Counted from the stretch's first letter, positions 1 to 12,300 are shown. The stretch is 64,000 bases of DNA from Tanypteryx hageni (GCA_028673005.1 CM054118.1:90558858-90622857), one strand, 5' to 3'. The notes: a model not told the origin generated them from the sequence alone. A program made the numbers and translations.

Positions 1-815
1 CACCACCTTTTTGAACTTCGCGTGCTTGAGCGTTTCGCGAATTTGCACTTCTCGACAACGTTTTTTATGACCATTACTTGTGTTTCGCGCATATTACTTG
101 CATTTCGCGTCATGCGTTTACGTTGCCAACAAGCGTGAACTCTCTCTACTTTTTTGTTTCTAAGTTCATTTTAAACTTTATCAGGTTAGAAAATGACATT
201 ATTATTATATTATATTTATAATGCTCATTATTAGCAGTTTTCAAAGTAAACAAACATGATAACCATCGACTTAATTCTTTTGTAGCTCAGTGTAAACCTC
301 GCTGCCAACGACGCTATTTTTGATAATAGTCGAAGTTGATGGCATCTAGCGGCCAAATTATAAATTATTGGGTAATGTTAAATCGTCCTGCGTGTTTAGT
401 TTTTCACAACTTTTACGAGTATGACATTGAAAATATTCGTTCTTTGCATATGAGGTTGCTGGTTTTTGACGGAAATATTTAATGCTATTATCTTTGAATT
501 TTAATGTAATTTAAGGAACTGTTGTTTTGCTAGGTTTGCTTTGTTACGCTGGGTTTTCATTTGCTAATACGGGTTTTGAAGGAGTATTTTTTTTACTTTA
601 TAATGCTAGGTTTTTCATTTTCAGTTACCTTTTCTTTTATTTTCTGTTAAACTGCATTATATATGATTAAAAGGTGAATTTTTTATGTTGGCTGGGTACC
701 TCTCTCTCTCGTAATAACATGGCATCTTATGGGAAAATAGGACTTGCACTTCACGAATTTGCATTTCGCATCAGTTTTCTCGAACCAATTATTCGCGAAA
801 TTCAGAAAGGTGGTG
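1..815. mobile_element. TIR-bounded MITE-like element, copy 1
   Basis: The first 22 bases (starting CACCACCTTTTTGAACTTCG) match the reverse complement of 794-815 at 20 of 22 positions, so this is a complete element with terminal inverted repeats. TA follows the right end; the left flank lies outside the window, but copy 2 at 14276 is preceded by TA, so a TA target duplication is likely. Short words such as GCATTTCGC and TTGCACTTC recur near both ends, resembling subterminal binding repeats. There is no coding capacity; the 68-codon frame at 674-880 runs out of the element and resembles nothing known. The superfamily is not settled (TA duplications fit Tc1/mariner-like or related groups). Confidence 0.75.
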
Positions 816-3800
816 TATGTAATTTTGGATCATTTTTTCATGTTTTTAGCTATGAAATTCAGTTACTTTTAAATAATTAAGTTCTGATACTTTTATTTTT
901 AAATGTTCTTTTATTTTTTCAGGAATGTTTTCCTGAGGAGGCAGAATCAAATAAGAGTTACTCAGAAGATTGATTGTTTCATTTGATGCTTAGTTTAACT
1001 AGTCTTTAGGAATGGAATGATGTTTTGCCTGTAATTTACCTCAAGTTTGTTTAACCAAAATAGCTGCAACATTTACTTTAATTCTGAAGGGCAAAATATT
1101 TATTATTTAATAGAAAGTGTTATGATGTGATTGGAAAGACTCGGAAAAAATGGAGAGCACTTCTAATGATTTACTATGGTGTGGTTTTATTAACTCTCAA
1201 CATTTAGGTAAATCCTATTGAAAATACAGGTAATTCTCACATAACTCTTAATTTTTTCCAGAAAAACTGCTCATTAAACAAACCTGTGCTAAACTGAACC
1301 TTTTTCTCCATAAGAATTGATGTAAATGGTTTTCATTCATTATTGCAGTCCCTTTTAGTGCTATAAATTTACTTTTTTGGAACACAATATTTAAGTGATT
1401 AGTTTATATGTGCAGAGGGTTACTTTCTGGCCAAATGCCATACACTTTGCAGACTACTGATGTAATGGTAGAAATGAAGTTGGCCTTTTATGTTAAACCC
1501 AAAAAAACTTTAATTAGTAACCCTTGCAATATAAAATTTAATGTCAGTGAGATCATATGAAGAAACAAAAAAAATTAATAATAATAATCATAATAACATA
1601 CAACACCAAATTAATTCCTAACCAAAATAAATGATAAAAGCACTGGGCATGTAAAATAAAACCAACACAAAAGATTTAAGATGACAAGAACACTAAAAAA
1701 TTACTGAAAATGTAACTTAGGTGATGGGTTTTAATTAATAGAGCTTTTGGCAGAGGGGGTTTGGGCAGAAGCTGAAGTTGATGAAATCTGTAATTTGGGT
1801 TTGCCCTTTTTCGTGCTTTTATAGATGTTCCCATGGAAAGCCATAGTATCATTACACTTTTTAATCATACAAATCAATAATTCATTGCATCCATATTCCT
1901 TAGTTAGTGACATGTTTTCTAACCTCTTATCTTCTCCAAAATAATTTTCTCATGCATAGATAAAACTTGATTTTTTCTTTTCTGAATCACTTTCTCACGT
2001 TAATGCAAATCTAGGGGCATTATTCTTGGGTTATTGTTGCATAAAAAATAATTTTTGCTCACAGTATACACAGCAATGTTCTCGCTAGCCAAGCTTCAAG
2101 CCCAGTGATGGGGTGAGAGATTTTTTAAGAAACAGTTTGAGGGGGCCACGTGGTGTTGATTGGTTACAATGCTAGATAGTTAAAGTTTCCTATGGTGGAA
2201 CCATGACTCCTTTGCTTGGCGGCACCAGATAATTACTGATGCCAAAGCAATTGAAAAAATAATTTTACAAAAAAATCAAATGAATGAAATTAGAAAATAG
2301 TCAATTCAAAAAATTATATAATAAAAAGTTCCAAATTCTTATAAAAACCCTGACAATAGTTACAGTGTAATGGGAAATTGTAAAATTAATCTAATAATAA
2401 AAGTAAATATTAAGTTATTGACAATGTTTGGGTGGTTTTGTGTATGTTTGTCACCCAAGAGGCATTTTGGTCCCATATAATTCAACTGTGTTAGTATGAA
2501 TCCTGGCATGGTGGGATTACCTGTGCATACACATGATGAAATATGTAAACTAAGAATCATTAAAACAATTAAAAAAAGGAGTCGAAGGTTGCAAATCCTG
2601 GTCCTAAATGTTGGTGAAGGTGAGCAACTGGTGTTAGTGGTGAAACGTGGTTCAAATTGTCATTGATTTATCTTTATTTTCTTAGCCTCGTAAAAAAGTA
2701 CAAGCAAGTGCCATTCATTATCATAGGCAACATGGTATTCACTTGATTTGACTGCCTATTTACAATGTGGGAATGGTAATGTATTTGGATGAGAGGCCTC
2801 TTTTGAGTGAAAAATGAAATTTCTAATATAAATATGTAGCTGTGTCAAGTTTTAATTTTTGTATGCCTTTGTTTTTTTCTGAATACCCTGAATGTCTGTT
2901 AGGCATGGCCTTAGGCAACATGTAGAAACAATTGCACAGAGTGAGAGCATGGCACCAATGCTCTGGTGAGCTTGTTGTAGCAAAACAGTGCTAGGCAATA
3001 GTTGCCCATCCAAGGAAAGTAAAAGAACCAAAAAGTTATCATATTTTGATACATCTGAAATCAGTATTAAAGGAAATGTAAATTTGCACTAACATGAAAT
3101 GCACAATGAGTGAATTTGGAATAATTTATGTGATGAACGACCTAATATTTTTTAAATGCCAACCTTTTTTAATGAAAATTATGTTTATAATATCTTATTA
3201 TAAGTTGATGTGATCTAGTAATTTTAGTAATCTTATTTATTGTCATATATTGGATTAGGTAGAATCCAGGAAAACTTAATAAATGTGATATTGTGAACAT
3301 CAGATTTTGTTATTTACGCTGTTCCACAGATACAATTTTGATGAAATGGTATGTAAATGTATTTAAATTTCTCCCTCACCTTACTATTTAACTGACTGCC
3401 ATATAAAATGCAGTCGTATTATAGAAAATCTCATAACTTTTTATTATTTATTTAACCTTCAATGTCGCAAGCAGGCTAAAGGCAGATGGTGACAACTGCT
3501 ACAATATTGACCCACAAATATATTTTACTTATACATTAATTAAAATTCAAGATCTACACATTTATACAGTGCATACAATAATAATTAATTTATCAATAAA
3601 CAAACAATAATATATAATTTAGAACTTATTCAATTAAATTATTACTTATTTTTATGGAATTACCGAGTGTTCTAGGTACAAGATAGGCTACTGTAGTGGT
3701 TAAGAGGCTCATGAGGTCCCCACTATATTTCACCCCATCAAGCATTCCTTTACTTCCTCCAACTCCATTGTCATCTGTTACAGTTAACAATATTCTCTCT

Positions 3801-4556
3801 AATCAAACTAACTTGATGCTTAAATCTTTTAACATTTTTCGGTAAGGGTTTGAATAGCTCTTCAGGTAACATGATCCAATCCCAGATTCACTTATTAAGA
3901 AAAGAATATTTGGCAATATTTGTTTTTTGAAGCCTCAATTTAATTTTAAACTTATGTCCGTTTATTGTATTTACCCGAATCCAAGACGAGGTTTTTTCCA
4001 AATTTCAGTTTGCAAAAATCAAGGGTCATCTTAAATGCGAGTACAAAGTATGGTTATGCATTTAATTTTTTTAATCAAATGAAACGATAAAATAATTGTA
4101 TCTACTGAAAATTTTCATTTATAATCCAGATTTCAATTAATACAGTATTAATTTTTTTAAAAACATTTAAAAAATTTTTTTTTTCTAAAATAAAAATTTG
4201 TAACAAACCATTTCAATGAATGAACAAACTAGTATACCTATACTGAATGCATGTGTTTGAAATATTCACCAAATACATACAAATGATGTTCTTTAATGAA
4301 CAAGAGAACTATTGAATTTTCTTTTCAGAAGATAATGTTAAATGAACAATTATTTCGTAAATGATTTCCAAAAGTGAACTAGACTTACCTTCTCTATTGG
4401 CTTGTAGCATTTAGCAGATGTAGAAACAAATGATGGGATAATTCATCAGTATTCCCCCAATCCAACAGTTTTAAGTCATAAATTCTCCAATTGCGATTTT
4501 GTCATATTCTTTTTAAATATGTCATCCTCAATTTTAAAATGGCTGATCATTTAGAC
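816..4556. other. AT-rich intergenic region, no gene seen
   Basis: No open frame here looks coding. At about 3968-4060 there is a stretch reading ACCCGAATCCAAGACGAGG followed by its inverted counterpart (GGGTCATCTTAAATGCGAG), which resembles the end of an old DNA transposon but cannot be assigned. 3440-3600 is an AT-rich stretch that may be another old repeat. The rest is unremarkable. Confidence 0.5.
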
Positions 4557-4640
4557 CAGGGGTTCCCAAATTGGTCGATATGGATCCCCAGGGGGCGATG
4601 GAACTGTGCAGGGGGGTTGATAAAGATCTAGGGGTCGATG
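4557..4640 (+). mobile_element. hAT-like terminus relic
   Basis: The sequence opens with CAGGGGTTCCCAAATTGG, the form of many hAT-superfamily terminal inverted repeats (CAGNGGTTCCCAAA). It continues with G-rich text (CCCCAGGGGGCGATGG). No matching right end was found nearby, so this is probably a fragment or one end of a badly decayed element. Confidence 0.4.
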
Positions 4641-4872
4641 GGATCAATAAATGATTTGCAATGTAAGGTGAAATTGTGGTTGTGATGGTGGACGAAGAAC
4701 TTATGGCTGAAATGCCATCTTAAATAGATAATGTGGCAGAACTGACAAAGTTTTATGATATTTCTCTATTGCACTGAATATATAGGGTAGCTGGAATCTT
4801 GACCATTATGGATTATGTTATTTTTCCGGACTCCCTGAAACCATCGGCGTATTCAAGAGGAAGTCCTAATAC

Positions 4873-4925
4873 CAGGGGTAGATTGGGCCACTGAGACACC
4901 GGGCAAAGTCCCAGTGGGCCGAAGG
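4873..4925 (+). mobile_element. hAT-like terminus with hairpin
   Basis: A second CAGGGG start (CAGGGGTAGATTGGGCC) is followed by a stem-loop: CCACTGAGAC (4888-4897) pairs with GTCCCAGTGG (4908-4917) with one mismatch. This resembles the ends of non-autonomous hAT elements that begin CAGGGGCGGATTGG. No coding sequence or opposite terminus is visible. Confidence 0.4.
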
Positions 4926-5290
4926 CTTCATATATGAAAAGTAGTGTGTCCCAAGGTATCACCAGTGATACCTGATACAAAACACAATGCTATTCATATA
5001 CAATCGTATTTATAATATGTTAACTTATAGGCTTTGATAGATCAATAAATCTAAAGTAGATAAAAACATGTTTAAACATTATTAAATTGTACATTGGACA
5101 TAATTACATGCACTTCTGCTTGCCATCGTGAAGAGCAAACATAAAGCTGATTTGAAGATAGTTCTGCCACCTACTGTCGAGAGCGACGTATGAAAAAAGC
5201 GACTCACTTGTAGGAGGGAATGTATAGTATATGATACCACCAGCGCTCAGGAGATGAGTGGCTATGGAGCATAGAAAAAATGTAAGACCA

Positions 5291-5312
5291 GAGGTATCAA
5301 ATACGATACCTC
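5291..5312. repeat. Perfect 8-bp hairpin
   Basis: GAGGTATC (5291-5298) and GATACCTC (5305-5312) form a perfect stem with a 6-base loop. A related GGTATCACCAGTGATACC palindrome lies near 4955-4972, so the GGTATC word recurs in inverted form in this 500-bp stretch. Function unknown. Confidence 0.6.
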
Positions 5313-5534
5313 AGGACTGAGGAGGTCATAGCAGGTTGGCTTTCCCTGGGTGTAATTTATTTATTCTTTTCTTTGCTCAAGAAGTGGCATCAATATTTAG
5401 TGTAAATATTTTTTTTCCAAGTGATGAAAGAAAATTTTTCAGCTTTAGTTTCCAAGTCTCTTCAAATCAGAAAGTACATATATATATATTTTCGAATGAT
5501 TTAATTAATATACATCATTTTGTCTGGTAAATTT

Positions 5535-5715
5535 CTTTTTACTTTCTCCATACGTAGTATAGGGGAAAGTAGTTTTCGTGAAAAAATCGATTTTGAGATT
5601 TCAATGGAAATACACGTTTTGAGGTCCCCTGAACACGTTTTGACCATTTTCTCAATGATGTCTGTGTGTGTGTATGTTACAGATTTTTGTGGGTGCTCTA
5701 AATCATAAATCTTCA
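5535..5715 (-). repeat. Fragment of dispersed repeat D
   Basis: Read on the minus strand this matches the right part of repeat D (compare 54780-54900, 56510-56640, 63020-63160): it shares ACGTGTTCAGGGGACCTCAA and the CCTATACTACGTATGGAGAA region. It is more diverged than the three copies at the end of the window and is not coding; open frames across it (5501-5731) are incidental. Confidence 0.6.
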
Positions 5716-5984
5716 ACTCTTCACTGCTCAAACTGTTTCAAAATGTAATGACACTTGGAGAACGATGTAGGTCTTTGATTCAAAGCGATAAAGGGGTCCT
5801 TAGTTTCCGAAATTTTGGCACTTGTTTAACCTGCTCTGGTCAGTAGGTATTCCCTGTGGAATTAGAATCCCATAAATAAATAATAATGACAGAGATTCAT
5901 GGTGGGAACAATTAATAAAACAAAAGAATAAACTCCAAAAACACCATAAAGGCGGTACTTACGCAGATGGCACAGAAGACACAG

Positions 5985-6250
5985 ATCAATTCATTTCGTA
6001 CGTTTCGTCAACTAAGCTGTCATCTTCAGCACTGACAAATGTATTGAGGGTGGAGGGGCGTATTTATACCAGTGCTGACAGTTGGAAAAGTGGGAGGGAA
6101 GTGAAAGGTGTGTATTGGGGATGGGGTCAGAGTCATGATTCGTTGTTTTTGTGTTGACAGCTAGAATAGTGGGAGGGGGAGGTAAGTGAAAGGTGTGTAT
6201 GTAGTAGGTTAACTGAAATAAAGGAGAGTGGAGGTGGGGCCTGAGTCGTG
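5985..6250. repeat. Two-unit tandem repeat with retroelement-like motif
   Basis: Two diverged units of about 80-95 bp start at about 6072 (GTGCTGACAGTTGGAAAAGT) and 6152 (GTGTTGACAGCTAGAATAGT); each continues with GTGAAAGGTGTGTAT and ends with a GATTCRTGTTG-like segment. Just to the left, TTTCGTCAACTAAGCTGTCA followed by TCTTCAGCAC reads on the minus strand as CTGAAGATGACAGC...GACGAAACG. That arrangement is common near the ends of Penelope-like and other retroelements, but assignment is tentative. Confidence 0.35.
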
Positions 6251-6289
6251 ATTCATGTTGTTATTCTGCTATAAATGCTTTCATAGGTA

Positions 6290-6570
6290 TCTAGTTCTAC
6301 ATCTACATGATACCTTGCAAGTCACCTTTTTGGTGGATGGCGGGGGGGTGCAGTGCACCAAGGGTCCATAGTTTTCCTACGTTATCTTTTCCTATTATGT
6401 TCTCTTATCGTCCTAGGGAAAAGCGATCCTCTATATCGCTCCGTTCTACAGTCGATCTCCCGAATCTTATCCTCACTGTCCTGCCTTCCGAGATACATCG
6501 GGCTTCTGATAAGTCCTACTACCTCATTCGCTAGTCCCTCCGACAAATTTTTCCAGTAGTTTAAATCTAG
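6290..6570 (+). repeat. Degraded dispersed arthropod repeat
   Basis: The order CTACATCTACAT, then GCAAGTCACCTTTTTGGTGG, then GGCGGGGGGG, then GGGAAAAGCGATCCTCTAT resembles a repeat family I recognise as very common in arthropod genomes (CTACATCTACAT...CGCAAGCCACC...GTGTGGCGGAGGG). The 75- and 68-codon frames across it are not convincing genes. Recognition is from memory and was not tested. Confidence 0.35.
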
Positions 6571-6654
6571 CCTGCAGCCTAGTTTGCTTGGAATGAAGAA
6601 TGTTTTGAGTAGTTTTAAATTTTTCGATGTGATATGATGATTGTTGGAAAAACT

Positions 6655-6801
6655 TTCATGCTCGTCGTCTTTGAGGGGTGGTGTTTGAATAGGAGTAAAA
6701 AATACATTGATCTTATGGAAATTGAGATCGGTTCCACGAAAATTTGGTCATTAAGAGAGGTGGTTGCTTAATAGGAGTGGTAGTTAAGAGAGGTATCACT
6801 G
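6655..6801 (-). mobile_element. pogo-like MITE end inserted in RTE-A1
   Basis: The minus strand begins CAGTGATACCTCTCTTAAC at 6801, a pogo/Tigger-type inverted repeat that resembles the perfect TIR of the element at 15842-16837. It is followed on the plus strand by TA (6802-6803) and then directly by LINE sequence matching the middle of the RTE-A reverse transcriptase. The other end was not found, so the left boundary is approximate. The LINE does not resume on the left side. Confidence 0.45.
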
Positions 6802-7315
6802 TATATTGAATAGGGTTGGCGATAGGCAGCAGCCATCTTACTCTTCTACCGATATTTACTCTGCAGGTGTCCACATTCTCCAATCTGACCTTTACAAATT
6901 GATTCACATATCGATTCCTGATCAGTCTCCTGTCTTTCCAGTCTACACCTATATCCTTTAATATCTTCATCAACATTACCCAATTTACTCTATCAAAGGC
7001 CTTCTGCCAGTTTAGGAAATACGCATATATCTTGACTGTACTCTATTGCCCTTTCTGATATGATTCTAACTACCCCTATAGTATCACCAGTTCTACATCC
7101 TTTTCTGAAACCGAATTGATCTTCCTCTAGTATTTCTTCTACCTTTTTCTCCAGCCTTTTATTAAGAATCCTCGTGATGATCTTCGAAGTGTGTGACAAA
7201 TGGCTTATCATTCTGTAGTCTTTACACTGCATTGCCTTTGGCTTATTCTTTAGAGGGATTATTGTTACTTCTAGGAAACCCCGAGGCCACTCTCCCGTGT
7301 CGTAAATCTTATTAA
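6802..7315 (-). pseudogene. RTE-like LINE (copy A1), reverse transcriptase fragment
   Basis: This is the reverse-transcriptase part of the LINE copy that reads from 12580 leftward. The minus strand encodes the finger region (CKDYR..SHLSHTSKIITRILNKRLEKK, EEDQFGFRKG) and then a frame-shifted KILKDIGVDWKDRRLIRN segment, both nearly the same as copy A2 at 22195-22620. At least two frameshifts and a lost catalytic YADD region make it dead; it is truncated at 6802 by a pogo-like MITE. Its 5' neighbour on the minus strand is a Helitron-like insertion at 7316-8279. LINE identity is firm; assignment to the RTE clade rests on protein similarity to RTE elements and on the trinucleotide 3' tail seen in sister copies. 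Confidence 0.8.
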
Positions 7316-8279
7316 CTAGCAGAAATGCCCGGCTACGCTCGAGAAAGAGTTTTCATTTATGTGGCAAATGATTTTTATTATTTATTAATTGTGGTAGCTC
7401 TGCTCTTAAGCTCTGCTTGATTTCATTATGGTATTTTGTAAAAACCATGTATATAAAATTTAGTTGACATCCGTTGAGCCAATTCCATAGTTACTGAAAG
7501 AGTTTAATTTGTTATTGTGGCACCCCTGTTTAGTTGATCCGGTCCAAATATGCTATTATGGCTTTATATGCATATATATGTGTACATAATAAATATTATA
7601 ATATGGTTAAAATCGATGCGGGCAGTTCAACACAAACACGTATAAAAAGAAAATTTTTATTACTTTTATTTTGGCAGCTCTGCTTTGTATATCTATCCTA
7701 AAAATCTTTCTTGTTTTTTTATATTGCACAACTCCTTCATACAAAATTTCGTTGAAATCAGTTCTGCCAATTCCTTCTAAATTCATAATTACCAAAACGT
7801 TTAACTTTGCAATTGTGTAGTTAATCTGGTCGAAGTACAGCATTTTAGTCATGAATTTCTGTGAAAATTCTATGTACCAAATTTGGTTGAATTCGGTTAG
7901 GCCATTTCCTTCCAAAAGCCATACTACAGAAAATTTTATTTTTCAATTGTGGCACCTGTCCTTGGTCTGTCCGGTTCAAATATGTCATTTTGGTCATGTA
8001 TTTATATGAAGATTCTATGCACCTACCTAATTTGGTTGAAATAGGTTCAGCCAGATCTTCCCTGATATATACGTACGGGCAGACGGACATTGCCGAAATT
8101 TGGACCGACCCTTCCATGGGGACCCTCTGACCCCCGTGGGCCGATTTGAATTATTTTTGGCACTGCAACTCTCAGGATCAACCTGAATCTGCTGCCAAAT
8201 TTTGAAGCTCCTACGTTTACTTTCTGAAGAGTTATGGCTGCCACAGACAGACAGACAAACATTCTCTTTTATTTATAGA
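7316..8279 (-). mobile_element. Non-autonomous Helitron-like element nested in the LINE
   Basis: On the minus strand the insert starts TCTATAAATAAAAGAGAATG at 8279 and ends GCCGGGCATTTCTGCTAG at 7316, followed by T. This is the TC...CTAG plan of Helitrons. The empty site is known from copy A2 (around 22098-22110), where the flanking LINE text is nearly continuous. The interior holds several diverged units of roughly 130-150 bp, each with a TTGAAATCRGTT-like then CCAATTCC-like core (near 7464, 7750, 7886 and 8035). No RepHel gene is present and no clear 3' hairpin is seen. The base before TC is T rather than the usual A, so the exact 5' edge may be off by one or two. Confidence 0.6.
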
Positions 8280-9674
8280 ATTTCATGATCGCTTTTAGTC
8301 CTGCTCCCATAACTTTAAGTATCTCAGCCGGTATTCCATCGCTACCTGTGTATTTCCCTTTCTATAGTTCCAATATAGCTTTTTCTACTTCGCTCTCCAT
8401 AATACTTGGTCCTAGGTTGTCTTCTTCAATGTTTTCCTCATTTTCCAGTTCTATTTTTGCTGATCCTGCCTGCTTGCTGTATAGTTCCTTAATGTATTCT
8501 TCCGATACCTGTGCTACACCCTTTGCTTCTGAGACTATCTTCCCATCCGTATTCATAATTCCTTTACCACGAATTCCATTAGACTTCTTATCTTCTAATT
8601 CCAGTGCCATAGCGTACATCATATCGTACCGTCCTAACTTCTCCATTTGTAGTATTTCATCGCATTTTTCTTTTATCCAATTTTCTCTAGCTTTATCTGT
8701 TACCCTTCTCAACCTATTGTTTATACGTCTATAGTTGGCTCTACCTTGTTCACTGTTAACGTTTTTCCATTTTCATCTCTCATCCATTTTCTCCGGCATA
8801 TCCTTAGTGATCCAGAGTTTTCTGATTTTCTACTCTGGTTTTTCAATCTTTTTATCCAAGGTATCCTTGAAACTGGTTTTCATTTCTTCCCATTCTATAT
8901 CCACGGTCTTTGGATTGTTTTCCAAATTTCTTAGGCGATCTTCCGACTTCATGCTGACTGCATCCTGCCTTTTCTAGGTCCCAAGTCTTTCTTTCTCTTC
9001 TCGTTTTTCCTATTTGTTTGAGATTTGTACTCACGTCAACTATTAGAAGGTTGTGATCTGAATCAATGTCTGCTCCTGGTAATGTATTGGCGGTCTTTAT
9101 GCTGTTCCTGAATCTTTTTTTTTCTAGGATGTAATCTATTTGGCATCTCATTCTATCTCCTGGACTTTTACATGTGTATAACCTTCGTTTATGGTTTTTG
9201 AACCATGTACGATGCTGAATTCTACCAGTTTTTCCCCTCCTCGGTTTATCTTCCCAAGTCCGTATTGCTTGACAACATTTTCTTCTTGTCCCTCTCCGAC
9301 TATGCTGTTCTAATCTACCATTATTATGCAGTTTGCCTTTCTTCTTCCGTCTTCTTTGTAAATGTCATTAATTTGCTCAAATCTCCTCGATTTCTTCATC
9401 TTCATGAGCTGACGTTGGAATATATACCTGGATTATCAGCACGTCCACTGGGACTGCTTTTAGCTTTATTGCCATCGGTCTATCGTTCGTTGCTATTATC
9501 TTTGTCACGCTTTTCATCATATCTTTCCTAAGTACCTGAGCTACTCCCCTTTCCCCACTATTTCCTTCAGAATAAACTACCGTGAATTCTTCCGAGTCGA
9601 ACTGTCCTTCTCCCTCCCATCTAGTTTCGCTTAGTCCTATAATGTCAACTATATTTCTTCTCATCTCTTCTTGA
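8280..9674 (-). pseudogene. RTE-like LINE (copy A1), endonuclease and linker
   Basis: Reading minus from 9674, the frame broken by several shifts encodes an APE-type endonuclease: VDIIGLSETRWEGEGQF (near 9655), QVYIPTSAH, then RCQIDYILEKKRF and the ADIDSDHNLLI motif (about 9150-9040), then the linker (TDKARENWIKEKCDE, GRYDMMYA, GKGIMNTDGKIVSEA). The same order occurs intact in copy A2 at 20690-22010. The Helitron-like insert splits it from its RT part, and a hAT element with a lost stretch of roughly 60 bp splits it from its start at 12301-12580. No functional product is possible. Confidence 0.85.
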
Positions 9675-12300
9675 GGGGTTCAAACCCCCCCCCCCCCCCC
9701 TTATGGATTCTCCTTTCTTAAGAACCTAAAGAAATAATGACTGAGGAAAACACAAAATTTTAAGTTTTTAACTGCAATTCATATGGGCGGATTTATGCTT
9801 AGGCACATGAGGTGCTACTTAGTGGCCTAGAAAGGTCACTATGTTTGACCATTGGAGAGAGGAACATTTAAGGCCGACTCATAGGGTGAAGGAAGTGAAA
9901 TAAACTGCTCAAAATATACTTCATCAGTGTAGTTGGGTTGCCAGATGATAGCTCTGCAAAATCACAATTGGAGCGCTTTCAAATCACCCCAAGTCGCACA
10001 TTTCCATCAATTTGTTGAATAGTAGGAATACTTTTATAATTTATTACATGGGATTTACGTTTTTGGAGCCACAGGAAAGCTAAAATAAATTGAACTGAAG
10101 AGCACATTCTTTTATATCAGAATGTTTATCATTCGTTTATGCGGGAGACATAAGAGCAGGTGGAGCATTTTGTAAAATATGTGTATTGTTTGCTCGTCAA
10201 GTTGGAGACAGAGGAGATCAAGCATTAGGAGCATTTGTAACAACAGCCTATCTAAACTGGAAGAATGCGAAAGAATATTTTGGAAAACATGAGAAAACAA
10301 AATATCATATTGAGGCTAGTATGCATGCAGATAATTTTCTAAATGCTATAAGGGGAATGCAAGTTGATAGTGTGTATGCTAGATTCTGAAAGAAAGCGTC
10401 AGGTAGAGGAAAACAGAGAAAAGTTACATTCTGTAGTAGAAACCATAATTTTATGTGGTCGCCAAGAACTTGCTCTGAGGCGTATGAAAGATTCAGGTCC
10501 CATTTCTCTCCATGAACCAGACTATAACGGCGGTAACTTTAGGGCTCTTTTACGATACCATGCTAAATTGGGAGATATCGCACTTTTAAATCATCTTTCT
10601 ACATCCTCTGGCTCCCAAAGTATGTATACTAGTCCAACCATTCAGAATGAAATTGTTGAAATTTGTGGAGAAATAATACAAAATGCAATTGTTTCTCGAA
10701 TAAACTATGCTAAAAGTTTTTCATTATTGGCAGATGAGACACAAGACATATCCAGGAAAGAACAGCTAGCAATTTATGTTGGATATATTGATAGTAAAGA
10801 AATCTTAATTCGAGAAGATTTTTTGTGTTTCATTCCTGTAACTGATGTGACTGCCTCGGGTTTGGCTACTATCCTCCTGTCCACACTGATGCAGCTTGGA
10901 GTAAATCTGAACAACATGATTGGTCAAGGCTATGATGGGGCTGCTGTCATGAGTGGCAAGTACAGAGGTGTGCATACATTAATATCAGAAAAATACCCAA
11001 AAGCACAATTTGTGTGTTGCAGTGCCCATGCTTTAAATTTAGTTATTGCATATTCTTGCGATTTGTCAGTCAGAAATTTTATTGGCGTTATTAAAACAGC
11101 TGTGAATTACTTTTGTCTGTCTTCTCAGAGAAACAATATTCTAGAGAAAATAGCAAAAGAAAATAAAAGCCTAACTCATAAAACATTTCTAGGTTTATGC
11201 GAAACGAGTTGGTCTGAGAAACATAACTCTGTATCCCGTTTTGTGGAATTGTATTCTACAATAGTAGAAGCTCGGCAGCAACTTCAAGAATCCGGAACAA
11301 AAGAAACCTCTGATCAGGCTTATCAATTATTATTATCTATAACTAGTGCAGAATTTGTAGTTGCATTATTGACATTAAACAAGATATTTTCTTATAGTGT
11401 AAATTTATGTAAAAGTCTTCAGAAAGTAAATGTGAATTTGGTAGAATGTTGTGTGCACGTTGATTTAATCATAAATGTGATACAATCAATGTGTATAAAA
11501 AGTGAAGACTCAATCAATGAAATTTATCTGTCAGCAGAAAGCATGTTGCACAACATTGGGAGCGAAATGATCAAACCCAGAGTAATTGGAAGACAATCAA
11601 AGCATCAAAATGCCCCATCAAATGATGCAAATGAATATTACCGGCATAATTTATTTATACCTTTTCTTGATCACTTTTTAGCTGAATTAAAGAATTGCTT
11701 CTCAACACATAATAAACTAATAGCAAAAACTGCAGCTACTGCTTCCTACTAAATGTAAAAATGAAAAGCCAGAAATTTTCCAACAGGCTTGTAAAATTTA
11801 TGGTGAAGACTTTGGACAACTTAAAGTAGAATTTGAAATATGGCAGTGTAAATGGAATTTACTGTCAGAAGATGATTTGCCAAAAACCACGTTAGAGACG
11901 TTCCAAGTTTGCGATGATTTGCTTTTTCCTAGTATAAAAAGACTATTAAAGATTCTTGCTACCTTGCCCTGCTCTACAGCAACCCTCGAAAGATGTTTTT
12001 CTTCTTTAAGACGCCTTAAAATCTGGTTTAGGAATTCAATGGGAGATGAACGTCTAATGGATTTGGCATTGATGAGTGTGCATCACAGTGTGCCTTTAAA
12101 TGTAGATGATATTATATCTAAATTTGCTTTAAAAAATAGAAAAAAAGAATTTGTAATTTAGAGAATAATTTAAATTTTAAATTTTTTTTATTTAAATAAA
12201 ATGTATTTTTATGATACTTACAATAATGTATTAAAATATTAAAACTTAGAAATTATTTTTCATTAAACCCCCCCTTTACTAAACTGTATCTACGGCCTTG
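9675..12300 (+). mobile_element. hAT element (ZMYM1-like class) nested in the LINE
   Basis: This 2.6-kb block interrupts the 5' part of LINE A1 and carries the transposase pseudogene at 10141-12161. The right end, on the minus strand, starts CAAGGCCGTAGATACAG and runs into a G-run, like hAT ends of the form CAGGGGCGTA...GGGGGG. The left side keeps only GGGGTTCAAACCCCC with a long C-run, so the outermost left end seems lost. No clean 8-bp target duplication is seen and about 60 bp of LINE (equivalent to about 20613-20675) are missing at the junction. Confidence 0.65.
10141..12161 (+). pseudogene. hAT-family transposase pseudogene (ZMYM1/TTF-finger type)
   Basis: A hAT transposase with two frameshifts. 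The N-terminal part (10141-10370) reads GGAFCKICVLFARQ, a TTF-type zinc finger start, and ends in a Y-x3-EAS-like helix. After a shift near 10370 the main frame (to 11752) has the DUF4371/RNase-H-like body: FSLLADETQD with the first acidic residue, GQGYDGAAVMSGKYRGV, FVCCSAHALNL and ETSWSEKH. A second shift near 11740 moves to the frame ending at 12161. That frame holds the hAT C-terminal dimerisation domain (LPCSTATLERCFSSLRRLK). Reading is otherwise open, so decay is fairly recent. The true start codon is not visible; the frame is open upstream of 10186. Confidence 0.85.
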
